Program-made: the position numbers and the translations under genes
The notes under the pieces: model-generated
What the model was told of the DNA's origin: nothing
What the model saw: the letters and a program-made list of their open reading frames with translations, nothing else
Databases searched by the model: none
NCBI GenBank assembly: GCA_025060475.1
Contig: JANXBZ010000006.1
Span: forward strand, 1-64,000
Length of the DNA stretch: 64,000 bases
Direction of reading: 5' to 3'
DNA from: Dictyoglomus sp.
GTDB taxonomy: Bacteria; Dictyoglomota; Dictyoglomia; Dictyoglomales; Dictyoglomaceae
Shown: piece after piece, positions 31,487-40,148 of the stretch
Position numbering within the stretch: the first letter of the stretch is position 1
Layout of the letters: every line of letters begins with the position of its first letter

Positions 31487-33427
31487 TTAGTCCTTAAGAT
31501 TTAGATATTTGAAGCAGAAGAAAGCAGGACCCCAAGAGAACTTATAAAGCATTAAGCCTTCAAGTTTTGGATTTTGTACCCATTGAGCCTTTGCTAAATA
31601 TACGGGAACCATCCAATACTGATCTTGCATGATTTGTAATGCATAATGAGCAATCTTTACTGCCTCACTGAAAGGTCTATTAACAGCCCTAAGTCTCCAT
31701 CTATATGCTTCCTTATTTGATGGGTTTCTACCATTATATTCTACTTGAAATCTTTCTTGGCTTGTTATTACTCTTCCTGCTAATCTCCAATAGTTAGTCT
31801 TTTCTTCTGGAGTCTTTGCAGCCTTCCATTTTTCATAAAGTTCATCAAATTGTTCATACCAAAGAGGTGGTCTTGTTAAATCTTCTCTCCATAATTTTTC
31901 TGGCTCAGTTTCCACTATCTTTTTGAATCCTGCAAGTAATGTGTTTCTTTTTTCAATTAGTGGCTTCCAATCTGCCTCAGTTTGTCCTCCTTCTTTTCTT
32001 AGCCAAGCATCATATTCCTTATCATACTCGTTGAGTCTCTTCTTTACACTAGCTGGGTAATCAAAGAACCAAATAGTATGATCAGAATTCTTAAACAATG
32101 CTCCAATTTCTAAATTATTCATAGGAGCACCAATTACAGTAAATCCAGCCTTTGCTTCAGGGGTAAAGTTTGCCCATACATAGGAATTCCAGTAAAGTCC
32201 AGACTCTACATTCTCAATTATACAATTCACTCCAAGATTCTTTTTCCATTGATCCACTATAAATTCAACTACAGGATCTCCGCCACCAGTTATGTAGAAT
32301 ACAAGGGTTGGAAGTCCCTTTCCACCAGGATATCCTGCCTCTGCAAGTAACTGTTGTGCCTTCTTTACATCAAAAGGAATTTCCTTCATTTTATCACCAA
32401 TAGGTGATCCTTTAGGCCAATAAGAGGAAAGGGGTAATGCTCTTCCACCTAAGACTTCATTACATAATTTCTCCCTATCTATGGCCATAGCAAGGGCTTG
32501 TCTTAATTTCTTATTATCCATTAATGGATCAAATCCACGAGAAATTTGATATCCATTCCAGAATAGATCCATAACATCTTCACGGAAATGCTTAGACAAG
32601 GTTGGATCCGCTTTTACAAATTTATATTCTGGTACAGTATTTATAAATGCTGCATCAAGCTCTCCAGCCTGATATTGCTGAATTCCAAGTCCGCCGAATT
32701 TAAGTACTATCTTATCTACATTTCCTCTTTCCCCTACATAGTTAGGATTTTTGACTAAAACTGCATCCTTCCCAGGAGTCCAAGATTGAGGAATATATGG
32801 TCCATTTACTACAATCTTCCCAGGTCTCCACCAGTTCTGAGGATCCGCTTCTACAGTTTTTCTATGTAAAGGAACACCTTGAGCAACACAAAGCCATTCC
32901 TTCATATCATATCTTGGCTGAGAAAGTCTAATCTCTAAGGTATAATCATCAAGAGCCTTTACTCCAAGTTTATCCTCTGAAAGAGCTCCACTTTTCACTG
33001 CCCAGAAGTTTTCAATAAACTGATGGGGTCCAGCCCAGGCAGGAAAATCTGGTATCTTAGGGCTTGCATAGTATCTAAAAGACCATTCGAAATCCTTTGC
33101 CGTTACTGGGTCTCCATTAGACCACTTTTTATCCTTTCTCAACTTAAAAGTCCAAACTTTATAATCCTTTGAAACTGTAACACTTTGAGCAATAACAGGA
33201 ACAACCTTTACTCCTCCAAGACCCTTTGGATCTGGTGCATATCCAAAAAGTCCTTCAAATATAGTTCCTTGTGCCAAGATATGTTGAGGCTGCCAATAAT
33301 AAGGGGTAAATCCTGGTGTATCAAAATAGGGTAAACTTACAACTCTTTCCTTTTGTCCATTTACTATTCCTGAGAGAAGAAGAACTGAAAATAAAACAAA
33401 TAACACTAAAAATCTCTTTTTATACAT
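31487..33427 (-). CDS. oppA: Extracellular solute-binding protein, SBP family 5 (OppA-like; probable oligosaccharide binder)
   Basis: The 646-residue lipoprotein-like or secreted protein has a signal peptide (residues 1-24) and the family 5 binding-protein fold: YAPDPKGLGGVKVVPVIAQ, WTFKLRKDKKWSNGDPVTAKDFEWSF-type opening of domain I (motif KDKKWSNGDPVTA), LRQALAMAIDRE and LLAEAGYPGG. It is larger than peptide-binding OppA (about 540), as seen in thermophile sugar-binding relatives. Its place between lacI and a GH5 cellulase suggests cello- or manno-oligosaccharides as ligand. The peptide alternative remains possible. Confidence 0.88.
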   Translation of the reverse strand: MYKKRFLVLFVLFSVLLLSGIVNGQKERVVSLPYFDTPGFTPYYWQPQHILAQGTIFEGLFGYAPDPKGLGGVKVVPVIAQSVTVSKDYKVWTFKLRKDKKWSNGDPVTAKDFEWSFRYYASPKIPDFPAWAGPHQFIENFWAVKSGALSEDKLGVKALDDYTLEIRLSQPRYDMKEWLCVAQGVPLHRKTVEADPQNWWRPGKIVVNGPYIPQSWTPGKDAVLVKNPNYVGERGNVDKIVLKFGGLGIQQYQAGELDAAFINTVPEYKFVKADPTLSKHFREDVMDLFWNGYQISRGFDPLMDNKKLRQALAMAIDREKLCNEVLGGRALPLSSYWPKGSPIGDKMKEIPFDVKKAQQLLAEAGYPGGKGLPTLVFYITGGGDPVVEFIVDQWKKNLGVNCIIENVESGLYWNSYVWANFTPEAKAGFTVIGAPMNNLEIGALFKNSDHTIWFFDYPASVKKRLNEYDKEYDAWLRKEGGQTEADWKPLIEKRNTLLAGFKKIVETEPEKLWREDLTRPPLWYEQFDELYEKWKAAKTPEEKTNYWRLAGRVITSQERFQVEYNGRNPSNKEAYRWRLRAVNRPFSEAVKIAHYALQIMQDQYWMVPVYLAKAQWVQNPKLEGLMLYKFSWGPAFFCFKYLNLKD

Positions 33428-33495
33428 TTTAACCCTCCTAAAAGATTTAAGTTTTTAAATTGAACTTTTAAGGAGAGTGTTTTTTAAATAAATTA

Positions 33496-34521
33496 TCACC
33501 TCCCTTTACAAGAATTTCTTATAGATAATTCAACAGGTAGTACTATCTTTACTGGAATTTCTTCTCGACCTTGTATTTTATTTATTAATATTTCCACAGC
33601 CAAGGAACCCATTCTCCTCTTAGGAACCTTTATAGTTGTTAGAGGAGGGTCAAAATTTCTTGCAAGATCTATATCATCAAATCCCATAACTGAGATATCT
33701 TCAGGAATTCGAAAACCTAACTCTCTTAATGCTTTAATGGCACCAATCGCAATAAGATCATTTCCAGCAAAAACTGCAGAAGGAACTTCTTTGTTTTTAG
33801 CAAAATATTCCTTTATTGCAGAATATCCACCTTCGATTCGAGGTTCTTCTGTGTGAGCAATTAAAGGTATAGTTTGAGGTAATTCTCCCATATACAATTT
33901 AAAAGCATGTAATCTCTCCTGAAAACTTTTATGGGTTTGGGGACCTGCAATATGTAATATCTTTCTATGACCTAACTTATATAAATACTCTATCCCTTGC
34001 CTTATTCCATCAAAATTATCCATTATTATAGTGGTATATTCAGGACCTATGTAATTATCCACTATTATTGTAGGAATATTATAGGAAATTAACCTCTTTG
34101 CCCAACTTTTATCCATATATCCTACTAAAAGCATACCATCAATAATTTTATCTTCTATCATAGATGGAATCGAAAAATTATCTTTTTCCTCATCCAAGGA
34201 AAGAATAGAATAAAGTAGATTAGATTTATATCTTTTTACAGCATTTTCTACTCCATTAAATACTACTGAATAAAACTCGTTAAGAACTATAACACCTAAG
34301 GAATGATGAGGGGGACGATAAGTTATAAAACCAATGGAGTAGCCCTTTTTAGGAATAGTTCTTTTTGTAAAATTGGAAATATCGTATCCTAATTCTTGAA
34401 TTTTTTCTAAAATTTTTAATCTATTTTCCTGAGAAACCCCAGGCTTATTATGTAAAGCTCGTGATACGCTTGATGGATGTAGGTTTAACTCTTTAGCAAT
34501 TTTTTTAACTATTCCACGCAA
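33496..34521 (-). CDS. LacI-family transcriptional repressor
   Basis: The protein (about 341 residues from a TTG start) has an N-terminal helix-turn-helix (IAKELNLHPSSVSRALHNK) and a periplasmic-binding-like effector domain with GFDDIDLARNFDPPLTTI, typical of LacI/PurR regulators. The TTG at 34521 follows a GAGGGG site; a longer frame reaching 34581 would begin inside the promoter. It sits 68 bp upstream of oppA and likely controls the whole lacI-opp-GH5 locus in response to a sugar. The candidate operator overlaps its own transcription start. Confidence 0.92.
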   Translation of the reverse strand: MRGIVKKIAKELNLHPSSVSRALHNKPGVSQENRLKILEKIQELGYDISNFTKRTIPKKGYSIGFITYRPPHHSLGVIVLNEFYSVVFNGVENAVKRYKSNLLYSILSLDEEKDNFSIPSMIEDKIIDGMLLVGYMDKSWAKRLISYNIPTIIVDNYIGPEYTTIIMDNFDGIRQGIEYLYKLGHRKILHIAGPQTHKSFQERLHAFKLYMGELPQTIPLIAHTEEPRIEGGYSAIKEYFAKNKEVPSAVFAGNDLIAIGAIKALRELGFRIPEDISVMGFDDIDLARNFDPPLTTIKVPKRRMGSLAVEILINKIQGREEIPVKIVLPVELSIRNSCKGR

Positions 34522-34533
34522 ATTTATCCCCTC

Positions 34534-34545
34534 ATTTGCGCAATT
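34534..34545. promoter_or_regulatory. Candidate LacI-type operator
   Basis: ATTTGCGCAATT is a near-palindrome with a perfect TTGCGCAA centre and a central CpG, a common LacI-family operator style. It covers the predicted start of transcription of the lacI gene, suggesting autoregulation of the locus. Confidence 0.55.
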
Positions 34546-34552
34546 TGCATCT

Positions 34553-34581
34553 ATTATATATATTCTTTCCTCGTTTGTCAA
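34553..34581 (-). promoter_or_regulatory. Consensus sigma-A promoter of lacI
   Basis: On the minus strand TTGACA (34576-34581) and TATAAT (34553-34558) are both perfect and separated by 17 bp. It drives lacI and probably the opp and GH5 genes downstream. Confidence 0.85.
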
Positions 34582-34716
34582 TAGATATTTTAAGGGATAA
34601 GAGAATATTAAAAACCTCTTCTAAGCAAGATACATATTTAATTTTTAATAAATAATTTAATAAAGACCAGAGTTTAGTACCTACTTTCTTTTATCCTAAC
34701 TCTAAAAAGTTAATTT

Positions 34717-35481
34717 CTAAATTCCCATAATATTATATCCTGCGTCAACATAGATAATCTCTCCTGTTATACCTGAAGAGAGATCACTAAGTAAGAAACA
34801 TGCAGTATCTCCTACTTCACTGTGTTCGATATTTCTCTTTAAGGGAGCTCTCTCTTTATAGTATTCCAAGATGTCAGTAAATCTTGAAATCCCTCGTGCA
34901 GCTAAAGTACTTAAAGGGCCAGCAGATATTGCATTTACTCTTATATTATCCTTTCCAAGTTCATAGGCTAAATATCTAACAGAAGATTCTAAGGCTGATT
35001 TTGCAATTCCCATAACATTATAATTGGGAATTACCTTTTCAGAACCGTAATAAGTTAATGTAATAATACTTGAAGGAGAATTCATTATTCTTCTAAACAT
35101 TCGGACCATAGAAATAAAAGAATAAACACTTATTTCCAAAGCAATTCTAAAAGCTTCTTTTGAGGTCTCAATAAAAGGAGATTTTAAAGCCTCAGTAGGA
35201 GCGTAAGCAATAGAATGAACAAGTCCATCAATCTTTCCTACTTTCTTCTCAATTTCATTAACTACTTTTTCAATGTTCTCATCCTCAGAAACATCACATT
35301 GTACCACTAAAGGTTTTTGAGGAATTTCTTTTAATAATTCCTCTACATTATCTTTAAATCTCTCATTTTGATATCCTATAATCACTTCTCCTCCAAATTT
35401 CATAATAGATTGAGCAATGGCCCATGCAATACTTCTTCTATTAGCCACATTAAAAACAGCAATTTTCTTTTTCTCTAACAT
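34717..35481 (-). CDS. fabI: Enoyl-[acyl-carrier-protein] reductase (NADH)
   Basis: The 254-residue SDR enzyme matches FabI in length and motifs: the N-terminal NVANRRSIAWAIA variant of the glycine-rich loop, the VHSIAYAP strand, and the active site YYGSEKVIPNYNVMGIAK with Tyr154 and Lys161. It reduces trans-2-enoyl-ACP in fatty-acid elongation. The other fab genes are not in this window. A GGAGTG site precedes the ATG. It is transcribed divergently from the serine-biosynthesis genes. Confidence 0.95.
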   Translation of the reverse strand: MLEKKKIAVFNVANRRSIAWAIAQSIMKFGGEVIIGYQNERFKDNVEELLKEIPQKPLVVQCDVSEDENIEKVVNEIEKKVGKIDGLVHSIAYAPTEALKSPFIETSKEAFRIALEISVYSFISMVRMFRRIMNSPSSIITLTYYGSEKVIPNYNVMGIAKSALESSVRYLAYELGKDNIRVNAISAGPLSTLAARGISRFTDILEYYKERAPLKRNIEHSEVGDTACFLLSDLSSGITGEIIYVDAGYNIMGI

Positions 35482-35608
35482 AGAAACACTCCTTTCTTTT
35501 TTGATTTATATGTTAAACCTTTATTAAAAAACTTGCAACTTTCAAAAGATTTATATAGAATATAAATTTAAAAGAAAAATTTCAATTTACTGAAAGGAGC
35601 GGAAAAAT

Positions 35609-35852
35609 CTGATTAAAGAATTTCAAAGTAAAATTCCTAAAAATTTCTGAAGACACATATATTTCTGAGAAAGCATTAATCATTGGAGATGTTATTTTAG
35701 AGAGAGAAGTAAATATATGGCCCTTTGCAGTATTAAGAGGTGAGTTTGCAAGAATTTATATTGGACGTTCTGCTGTGATTCACGGATGTAAAAAAAAGAT
35801 TAAAGAGAACGTGCGGTTATATTATGAAATAAGTAAACTTTATAGGAGGTAG
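35609..35852 (+). pseudogene. Decayed gamma-carbonic-anhydrase-like (hexapeptide) gene
   Basis: A good AAAGGAG site is followed by CTG where ATG is expected, then LIKEFQSKIPK, a one-base frameshift in an A-run near 35640, and in the next frame ISEKALIIGDVILEREVNIW and FAVLRGEFARIYIG. The text then skips to SAVIHGCK and again to a C-terminal tail ENVRLYYEISKLY. Intact gamma-CA proteins (about 170 residues) have the hexapeptide helix and metal histidines in the two skipped parts. Lost start, frameshift and two internal deletions show a pseudogene. Its stop lies inside the ribosome-binding site of the next gene. Confidence 0.75.
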
Positions 35853-35858
35853 AATCCT

Positions 35859-37004
35859 ATGTCCAAAATCTATCTTATGATTCCAGGTCCCACTCCTGTA
35901 CCCAACGATGTATTAAGAGAAATGTCTCGAGAAATGATTAATCATAGAGGTCCAGAATTTGCAAAACTAATTTCTGAGACCACTGATCTTTTAAAGAAAG
36001 TCTTTAAGACAAATAATGATTGTTTCATCCTAACAGCATCAGGAACAGGAGCTATGGAAGCATCTGTAGTAAATTTCTTTTCCCCTGAAGATAAAGTAGT
36101 TGTAGGTGTGTGTGGAGTATTCGGGGAAAGATATGCAAAAATATGTTCTGCTTATGGATTAAATGTTGTCAGAATAAAAACTCCCTTAGGAAAAGGAATT
36201 GAACCTTATGAATTAGAAAAAGTTCTTGAAGAAAATCCCGACACAAAAGGAGTCTTTCTAACTCATAATGAAACATCTACAGGAGTAACTTTAGATTTGA
36301 GAGAACTTGCACCTATTGTAAAGAGAAGAGGGATATTATTATTAGTTGATGCTATAAGTTCTCTTGGTGCTATAGATCTTCCTACTGACGAATTAAATAT
36401 AGATGTAGTAGTTTCTGCATCTCAAAAAGCTCTAGAAACTCCTCCGGGGATAAGTATGATTTCTGTAAGTCCTTTAGCATGGGAATATTACGAAAAAGCA
36501 AAACTTCCAAGATTTTATTGGGATCTTAAAATGGCAAAAAAATCCTTAGAGAAGGGAGCAACTCCATTTACCCCTGCGATTTCTCAAATTTTTGCCCTGA
36601 GGAGAGCTTTAGAAAACATTTTATCAAAAGGTTTAGAAAATAATTTTAAAAAACATGTTATTTTAGGAAATGCAGTAAGAAATGGAATTAAATCTATTGA
36701 ATTTTTTAAACTTCTTGCAGAAGAAAAATATGCCTCTAATACAGTAACACCAGTAATTACCCCATCTGAAATTAACCCCGATGAATTAAGAAGAAAATTA
36801 AGACAAGAATTTGGGGTAGTATTAGCAGGAGGTCAGGGTGAATTAGAGGGGAAAATATTTAGAATTGGGCATGTGGGACATATTGAACCTTCAGATATTC
36901 TTGTTACCTTATCTTCTATTGAAATTATGTTAGAAAGAATGGGATATAATGGAGTAAGGGGGAAAGCAGTTGGATCTGCAGAAAAAGTATTCTTAGAAAG
37001 TTAG
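35859..37004 (+). CDS. Class V aminotransferase (serine-pyruvate/phosphoserine-type)
   Basis: The 381-residue PLP enzyme has the IPGPTPVP start, TASGTGAMEA, DAISSLGA and the PLP lysine Lys190 in SASQKALETPPG, as in alanine-glyoxylate/serine-pyruvate aminotransferases. Next to serA, 11 bp downstream, it probably makes the phosphoserine or serine step in place of classical SerC. It is known that class V enzymes substitute for SerC in thermophiles such as Thermotoga. AGGAGG precedes the ATG. The exact substrate is inferred from context. Confidence 0.85.
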   Translation: MSKIYLMIPGPTPVPNDVLREMSREMINHRGPEFAKLISETTDLLKKVFKTNNDCFILTASGTGAMEASVVNFFSPEDKVVVGVCGVFGERYAKICSAYGLNVVRIKTPLGKGIEPYELEKVLEENPDTKGVFLTHNETSTGVTLDLRELAPIVKRRGILLLVDAISSLGAIDLPTDELNIDVVVSASQKALETPPGISMISVSPLAWEYYEKAKLPRFYWDLKMAKKSLEKGATPFTPAISQIFALRRALENILSKGLENNFKKHVILGNAVRNGIKSIEFFKLLAEEKYASNTVTPVITPSEINPDELRRKLRQEFGVVLAGGQGELEGKIFRIGHVGHIEPSDILVTLSSIEIMLERMGYNGVRGKAVGSAEKVFLES

Positions 37005-37015
37005 GGGGGATATTA

Positions 37016-38596
37016 ATGGATAATAAAAATAAAATTTTAATCTCAGACCCTATAGCAGAACAGGGAATAGAAAAATTAAAAGAATATTTTCATGTAGATT
37101 ATAAGCCTGGAGTAACAAAAGATGAGTTATTGAAAATTATAAAAGACTACTCAGGATTAGTAGTTAGATCAGAAACAAAAGTAACAAAAGATATCATAGA
37201 GGAAGGAAAAAATCTAAAGGTTATTGGAAGAGCAGGCGTAGGTGTAGATAACATTGATGTGGAATATGCAACAAGAAAAGGGATTTTAGTTATCAATGCT
37301 CCAGAAGGAAATACCATTTCAGCAGCAGAACATACTTTTGCACTAATTCTGAGTCTTAGTAGAAAAATTCCTCAGGCTTTTTATTCTTTAAAGTCAGGAA
37401 AATGGGATAGAAAAAGCTTTATAGGATATGAACTTTATGGTAAAATTTTAGGATTGGTTGGTCTTGGAAGAATCGGCTCAGAAGTAGCAAAGAGAGCAAG
37501 AGCTTTTAAAATGAAAGTTGTAGCTTATGATCCCTATATTTCTATGGAAAGAGCAAAAGAATTAGAAGTTGAACTTTTAAATAATCTTGATGAATTGTTA
37601 AGAATTTCTGATTATGTATCTTTGCATCTTCCTTTAAATTCTGAGACAGAAAATCTTATTGGAGAAAGAGAACTTAGTTTAATGAAGCCTTCTGCCTATT
37701 TAATCAACTGTGCCCGAGGGAAACTTGTAGATGAAAAAGCTCTATATAATGCATTAAAAGAGAGAAAAATTGCGGGATGTGCCTTGGATGTATTTAGTAA
37801 GGAGCCTATAGAACCTGATAATCCTCTCTTAACTTTAGATAATGTAGTATTAACTCCCCATTTAGGAGCTTCAACCCAAGAGGCCCAAGAAAAAGTAGCA
37901 TTAATTGTAGCGGAGGAGATCATAAGATATTTTAAAGGAGAACCAGTATTAAATGCAGTTAATCTTCCTATTATAATCAGTGATGAAATATCACCCTACG
38001 TAATTCTAGGAGAAAAACTTGGAAAATTTCTAGCTCAGCTTACTGATTCCTATCCTGAAGAGTTAGAAATCCAAATATGCGGGGAACTTTCTCAAAAACT
38101 TGAAACATCTCTTGCTTCTGCAGTAGTAAAGGGATTTTTAGAACCTATTCTAATGGAACCCATAAATTTTATTAATGCTCTTCCCTTAGCTAAGGAGAGA
38201 AAATTAAGAATAAAAGAATCAAGAACTCAGGATACAGAAATATATAGGAGTCTCATAAAACTGCAGTTAAAAACAGAAAAGGGATTATTAGAACTTACTG
38301 GAACAGTAAACAGAGGGCAAGAGAGAATAGTAAAAATCCAAGACTACTATATAGATCTAAATTTAGCTCCATATTTACTTATTGCTTTCCATACTGATAG
38401 GCCAGGAATTATAGGAAAAGTAGGTACCATATTGGGAAAGGAGAATATAAATATTGCTGCAATGCAAGTGGGAAGAAAGGAACTAGGAAAAGAAGCAGTT
38501 ATGGTTTTAATTGTAGATAATCCTGTCCCTTCTTCGGTATTAAATGAATTAAAATCGGTAGAAAATATACATAGAGTTTATTATGTATGCCTCTAA
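37016..38596 (+). CDS. serA: D-3-phosphoglycerate dehydrogenase
   Basis: The 526-residue protein has the D-isomer 2-hydroxyacid dehydrogenase fold: GRAGVGVDNID, the NAD motif GLGRIGSEVAKRA, NCARGKLVDEKAL and the catalytic histidine in PHLGAST. An intervening domain and a C-terminal ACT domain (LLIAFHTDRPGIIGKVG) follow, giving the full-length type I SerA. The ACT domain suggests feedback by serine. It begins serine biosynthesis from 3-phosphoglycerate and is paired with the class V aminotransferase. Confidence 0.95.
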   Translation: MDNKNKILISDPIAEQGIEKLKEYFHVDYKPGVTKDELLKIIKDYSGLVVRSETKVTKDIIEEGKNLKVIGRAGVGVDNIDVEYATRKGILVINAPEGNTISAAEHTFALILSLSRKIPQAFYSLKSGKWDRKSFIGYELYGKILGLVGLGRIGSEVAKRARAFKMKVVAYDPYISMERAKELEVELLNNLDELLRISDYVSLHLPLNSETENLIGERELSLMKPSAYLINCARGKLVDEKALYNALKERKIAGCALDVFSKEPIEPDNPLLTLDNVVLTPHLGASTQEAQEKVALIVAEEIIRYFKGEPVLNAVNLPIIISDEISPYVILGEKLGKFLAQLTDSYPEELEIQICGELSQKLETSLASAVVKGFLEPILMEPINFINALPLAKERKLRIKESRTQDTEIYRSLIKLQLKTEKGLLELTGTVNRGQERIVKIQDYYIDLNLAPYLLIAFHTDRPGIIGKVGTILGKENINIAAMQVGRKELGKEAVMVLIVDNPVPSSVLNELKSVENIHRVYYVCL

Positions 38597-38605
38597 AAAA
38601 TTTTT

Positions 38606-39190
38606 ATGAAGCTTTCAAGAGGATTAATTCAGGTATATACAGGAGACGGAAAAGGGAAAACCACAGCTGCTTTAGGGCAAGCGCTAAGAAGTGTGGGACA
38701 TGGACTTTCTGTCCTTTTTGTCCAGTTTGTAAAGGGTAATAGCTTTTCGGGAGAAATCTTTTCTACAAAATTTCTTCCTAAATTTATTCTTTGGCAATTT
38801 GGAAGAGATTGTAAATTTTCTTCTGCTATAAGAGATAATATTATTCCATGTATTGGATGTGGAGAATGCTACATTAGTAAAGAAGGCCCTACAGATCTTG
38901 ATAAAGAGATCATAGATAAGGGATGGAAGAAGGTAAAAGAAGAGATCCAAAAAGAGAAATTTGATCTAATTATTTTAGATGAAATAAGTTTAGCGATACA
39001 TTTTAAACTTATTCCCTTAATGGATTTAATAGAAGTACTTAAAAATAAACCCTTTCTCATGGAAATAATATTAACAGGAAGAGATATGCCTGAAGAGATT
39101 ATATTAATAGCAGACCTTGTAACAGAAATGAAAGAAATAAAGCATCCCTTTAAATCAGGAATTCCTGCCCGTTGGGGAATTGAGTATTAA
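38606..39190 (+). CDS. cobA: Cob(I)alamin adenosyltransferase, CobA/BtuR family, with extra cysteine motif
   Basis: The 194-residue protein has the family P-loop GDGKGKT at 13-19, VQFVKG, and LIILDEISLA followed by LTGRDMP. It transfers adenosyl from ATP to reduced corrinoids. A cysteine patch (Cys69, then CIGCGEC with Cys82, 85 and 88) is unlike standard CobA and could bind iron or zinc. The gene follows serA after 9 bp and overlaps the convergent beta-barrel gene by 4 bp. No cobalamin riboswitch was seen. Confidence 0.85.
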   Translation: MKLSRGLIQVYTGDGKGKTTAALGQALRSVGHGLSVLFVQFVKGNSFSGEIFSTKFLPKFILWQFGRDCKFSSAIRDNIIPCIGCGECYISKEGPTDLDKEIIDKGWKKVKEEIQKEKFDLIILDEISLAIHFKLIPLMDLIEVLKNKPFLMEIILTGRDMPEEIILIADLVTEMKEIKHPFKSGIPARWGIEY

Positions 39191-40041
39191 AATCTAATAC
39201 TTCCCGTTAATTTATATTGTTGCTTCTGACTTTCTTCAGGAGCTATAAATGGAGCTACTAATGTTGCAAGATCTATCTGAAGAATATTTAATCTTAAGCC
39301 TAATCCTAAGGTATAATTCAAGGGATTAGTGATATCTCCTATAGATCCCCACCTTAAAGCTATAAAGTCTCCAATCCACTGCTCTAATCCAAATCTTAAA
39401 TAGTTCCAGCTATTTTCTCTACTTGCTTTCTCTACATCTAGTAAGTCAATAAATAAACTTGTTTTCTCAAAGGGCTTTAAACTTAATCCAATAGCATATC
39501 CTTGGGGTAATGTCACTAAGATTTCCTTTTCTGAATACTTTCTAAAACTAAGTCCATAGCCTACAACTCCAGCCCTAATATTTCCCCAAAGATTTAATAA
39601 AATACCTAAATTCCCTTTTAATGTATCCCTTTCTCCCTCTACATATTGAAAACTTGCGCCAACATATATATGAGATGTTAAAGGAAAGGCAAGAGCAGTT
39701 TTCCAATTCCTAAAAATGTAAGAATTATTTTCAGGGTTATATATCAAATCTACAGAAAAAGCAAAGGTCGATGTGGAAGGATAAAAATAATTCAGTCTTA
39801 AATTAGGATTTTCCTTCAAAGGATAATTAAGAGTCATAGAGAGTTGGGGAAATCTTTTTAAAGCTAAAGTTGCTGGACTAAAAAAATAAGTATCCCCATT
39901 ACTATCTAATGTAACAAAAGTTCCTCCCATACCCAAAGATTTTGCATCCAGATTTTCTATAGAAACCTGGGAGAAAATAACATTTATAAACAAGATAAAT
40001 ATAAAAGTTGCCACTTTAATTTTCATGAAACTTCTTCTCAT
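39187..40041 (-). CDS. PorV/PorQ-like outer-membrane beta-barrel protein
   Basis: The start at 40041 follows a GGAGG site. A signal peptide (about residues 1-25 of the mature start choice) precedes alternating hydrophobic strands of beta-barrel type, with the signature AKSLGMGGTFVTL and FSPATLAL near the N-terminus, typical of PorV/PorQ-like proteins. It ends in an aromatic residue (SIRF), common in outer-membrane proteins. This supports a diderm envelope, but the exact family is tentative. Length about 284 residues. Function unknown, perhaps transport or secretion. Confidence 0.65.
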   Translation of the reverse strand: MRRSFMKIKVATFIFILFINVIFSQVSIENLDAKSLGMGGTFVTLDSNGDTYFFSPATLALKRFPQLSMTLNYPLKENPNLRLNYFYPSTSTFAFSVDLIYNPENNSYIFRNWKTALAFPLTSHIYVGASFQYVEGERDTLKGNLGILLNLWGNIRAGVVGYGLSFRKYSEKEILVTLPQGYAIGLSLKPFEKTSLFIDLLDVEKASRENSWNYLRFGLEQWIGDFIALRWGSIGDITNPLNYTLGLGLRLNILQIDLATLVAPFIAPEESQKQQYKLTGSIRF

Positions 40042-40073
40042 ATTATCCTCCATTCTAAATATTCGATGATTTC

Positions 40074-40094
40074 TATCACAAAAATTATGTGATA
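40074..40094. promoter_or_regulatory. Divergent inverted repeat TATCACA-N7-TGTGATA
   Basis: The 7-bp arms lie between the divergent beta-barrel and TIM-barrel genes and abut the -35 box of the plus-strand promoter. The half-site resembles the CRP-type palindrome at 5723, but with the arms in the opposite order. Confidence 0.45.
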
Positions 40095-40095
40095 T

Positions 40096-40124
40096 TTGAC
40101 ATATCTTTTTATATATTCTATTAT
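40096..40124 (+). promoter_or_regulatory. Near-consensus promoter of the TIM-barrel gene
   Basis: TTGACA (40096-40101), 17 bp, then TATTAT (40119-40124). The predicted start near 40131 places the only suitable ATG at 40149 and rules out an upstream start at 40089. Confidence 0.8.
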
Positions 40125-40148
40125 AACCAAAAAGTATTAAAAATTAAA

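Noticed and set aside
34522-34581. ATG/other starts upstream of the LacI TTG
   Set aside because: The segment contains the -10 and -35 boxes and the operator; the TTG has a good GAGGGG site and matches the normal start of LacI proteins.
40052-40081. Minus-strand promoter TTGTGA-18-TAGAAT for the beta-barrel gene
   Set aside because: Its transcription start would fall inside or just after the GGAGG ribosome-binding site, which conflicts with the SD-led start.
40089-40148. Upstream start for the TIM-barrel gene
   Set aside because: A near-consensus promoter lies inside that segment, so those codons are not in the transcript.
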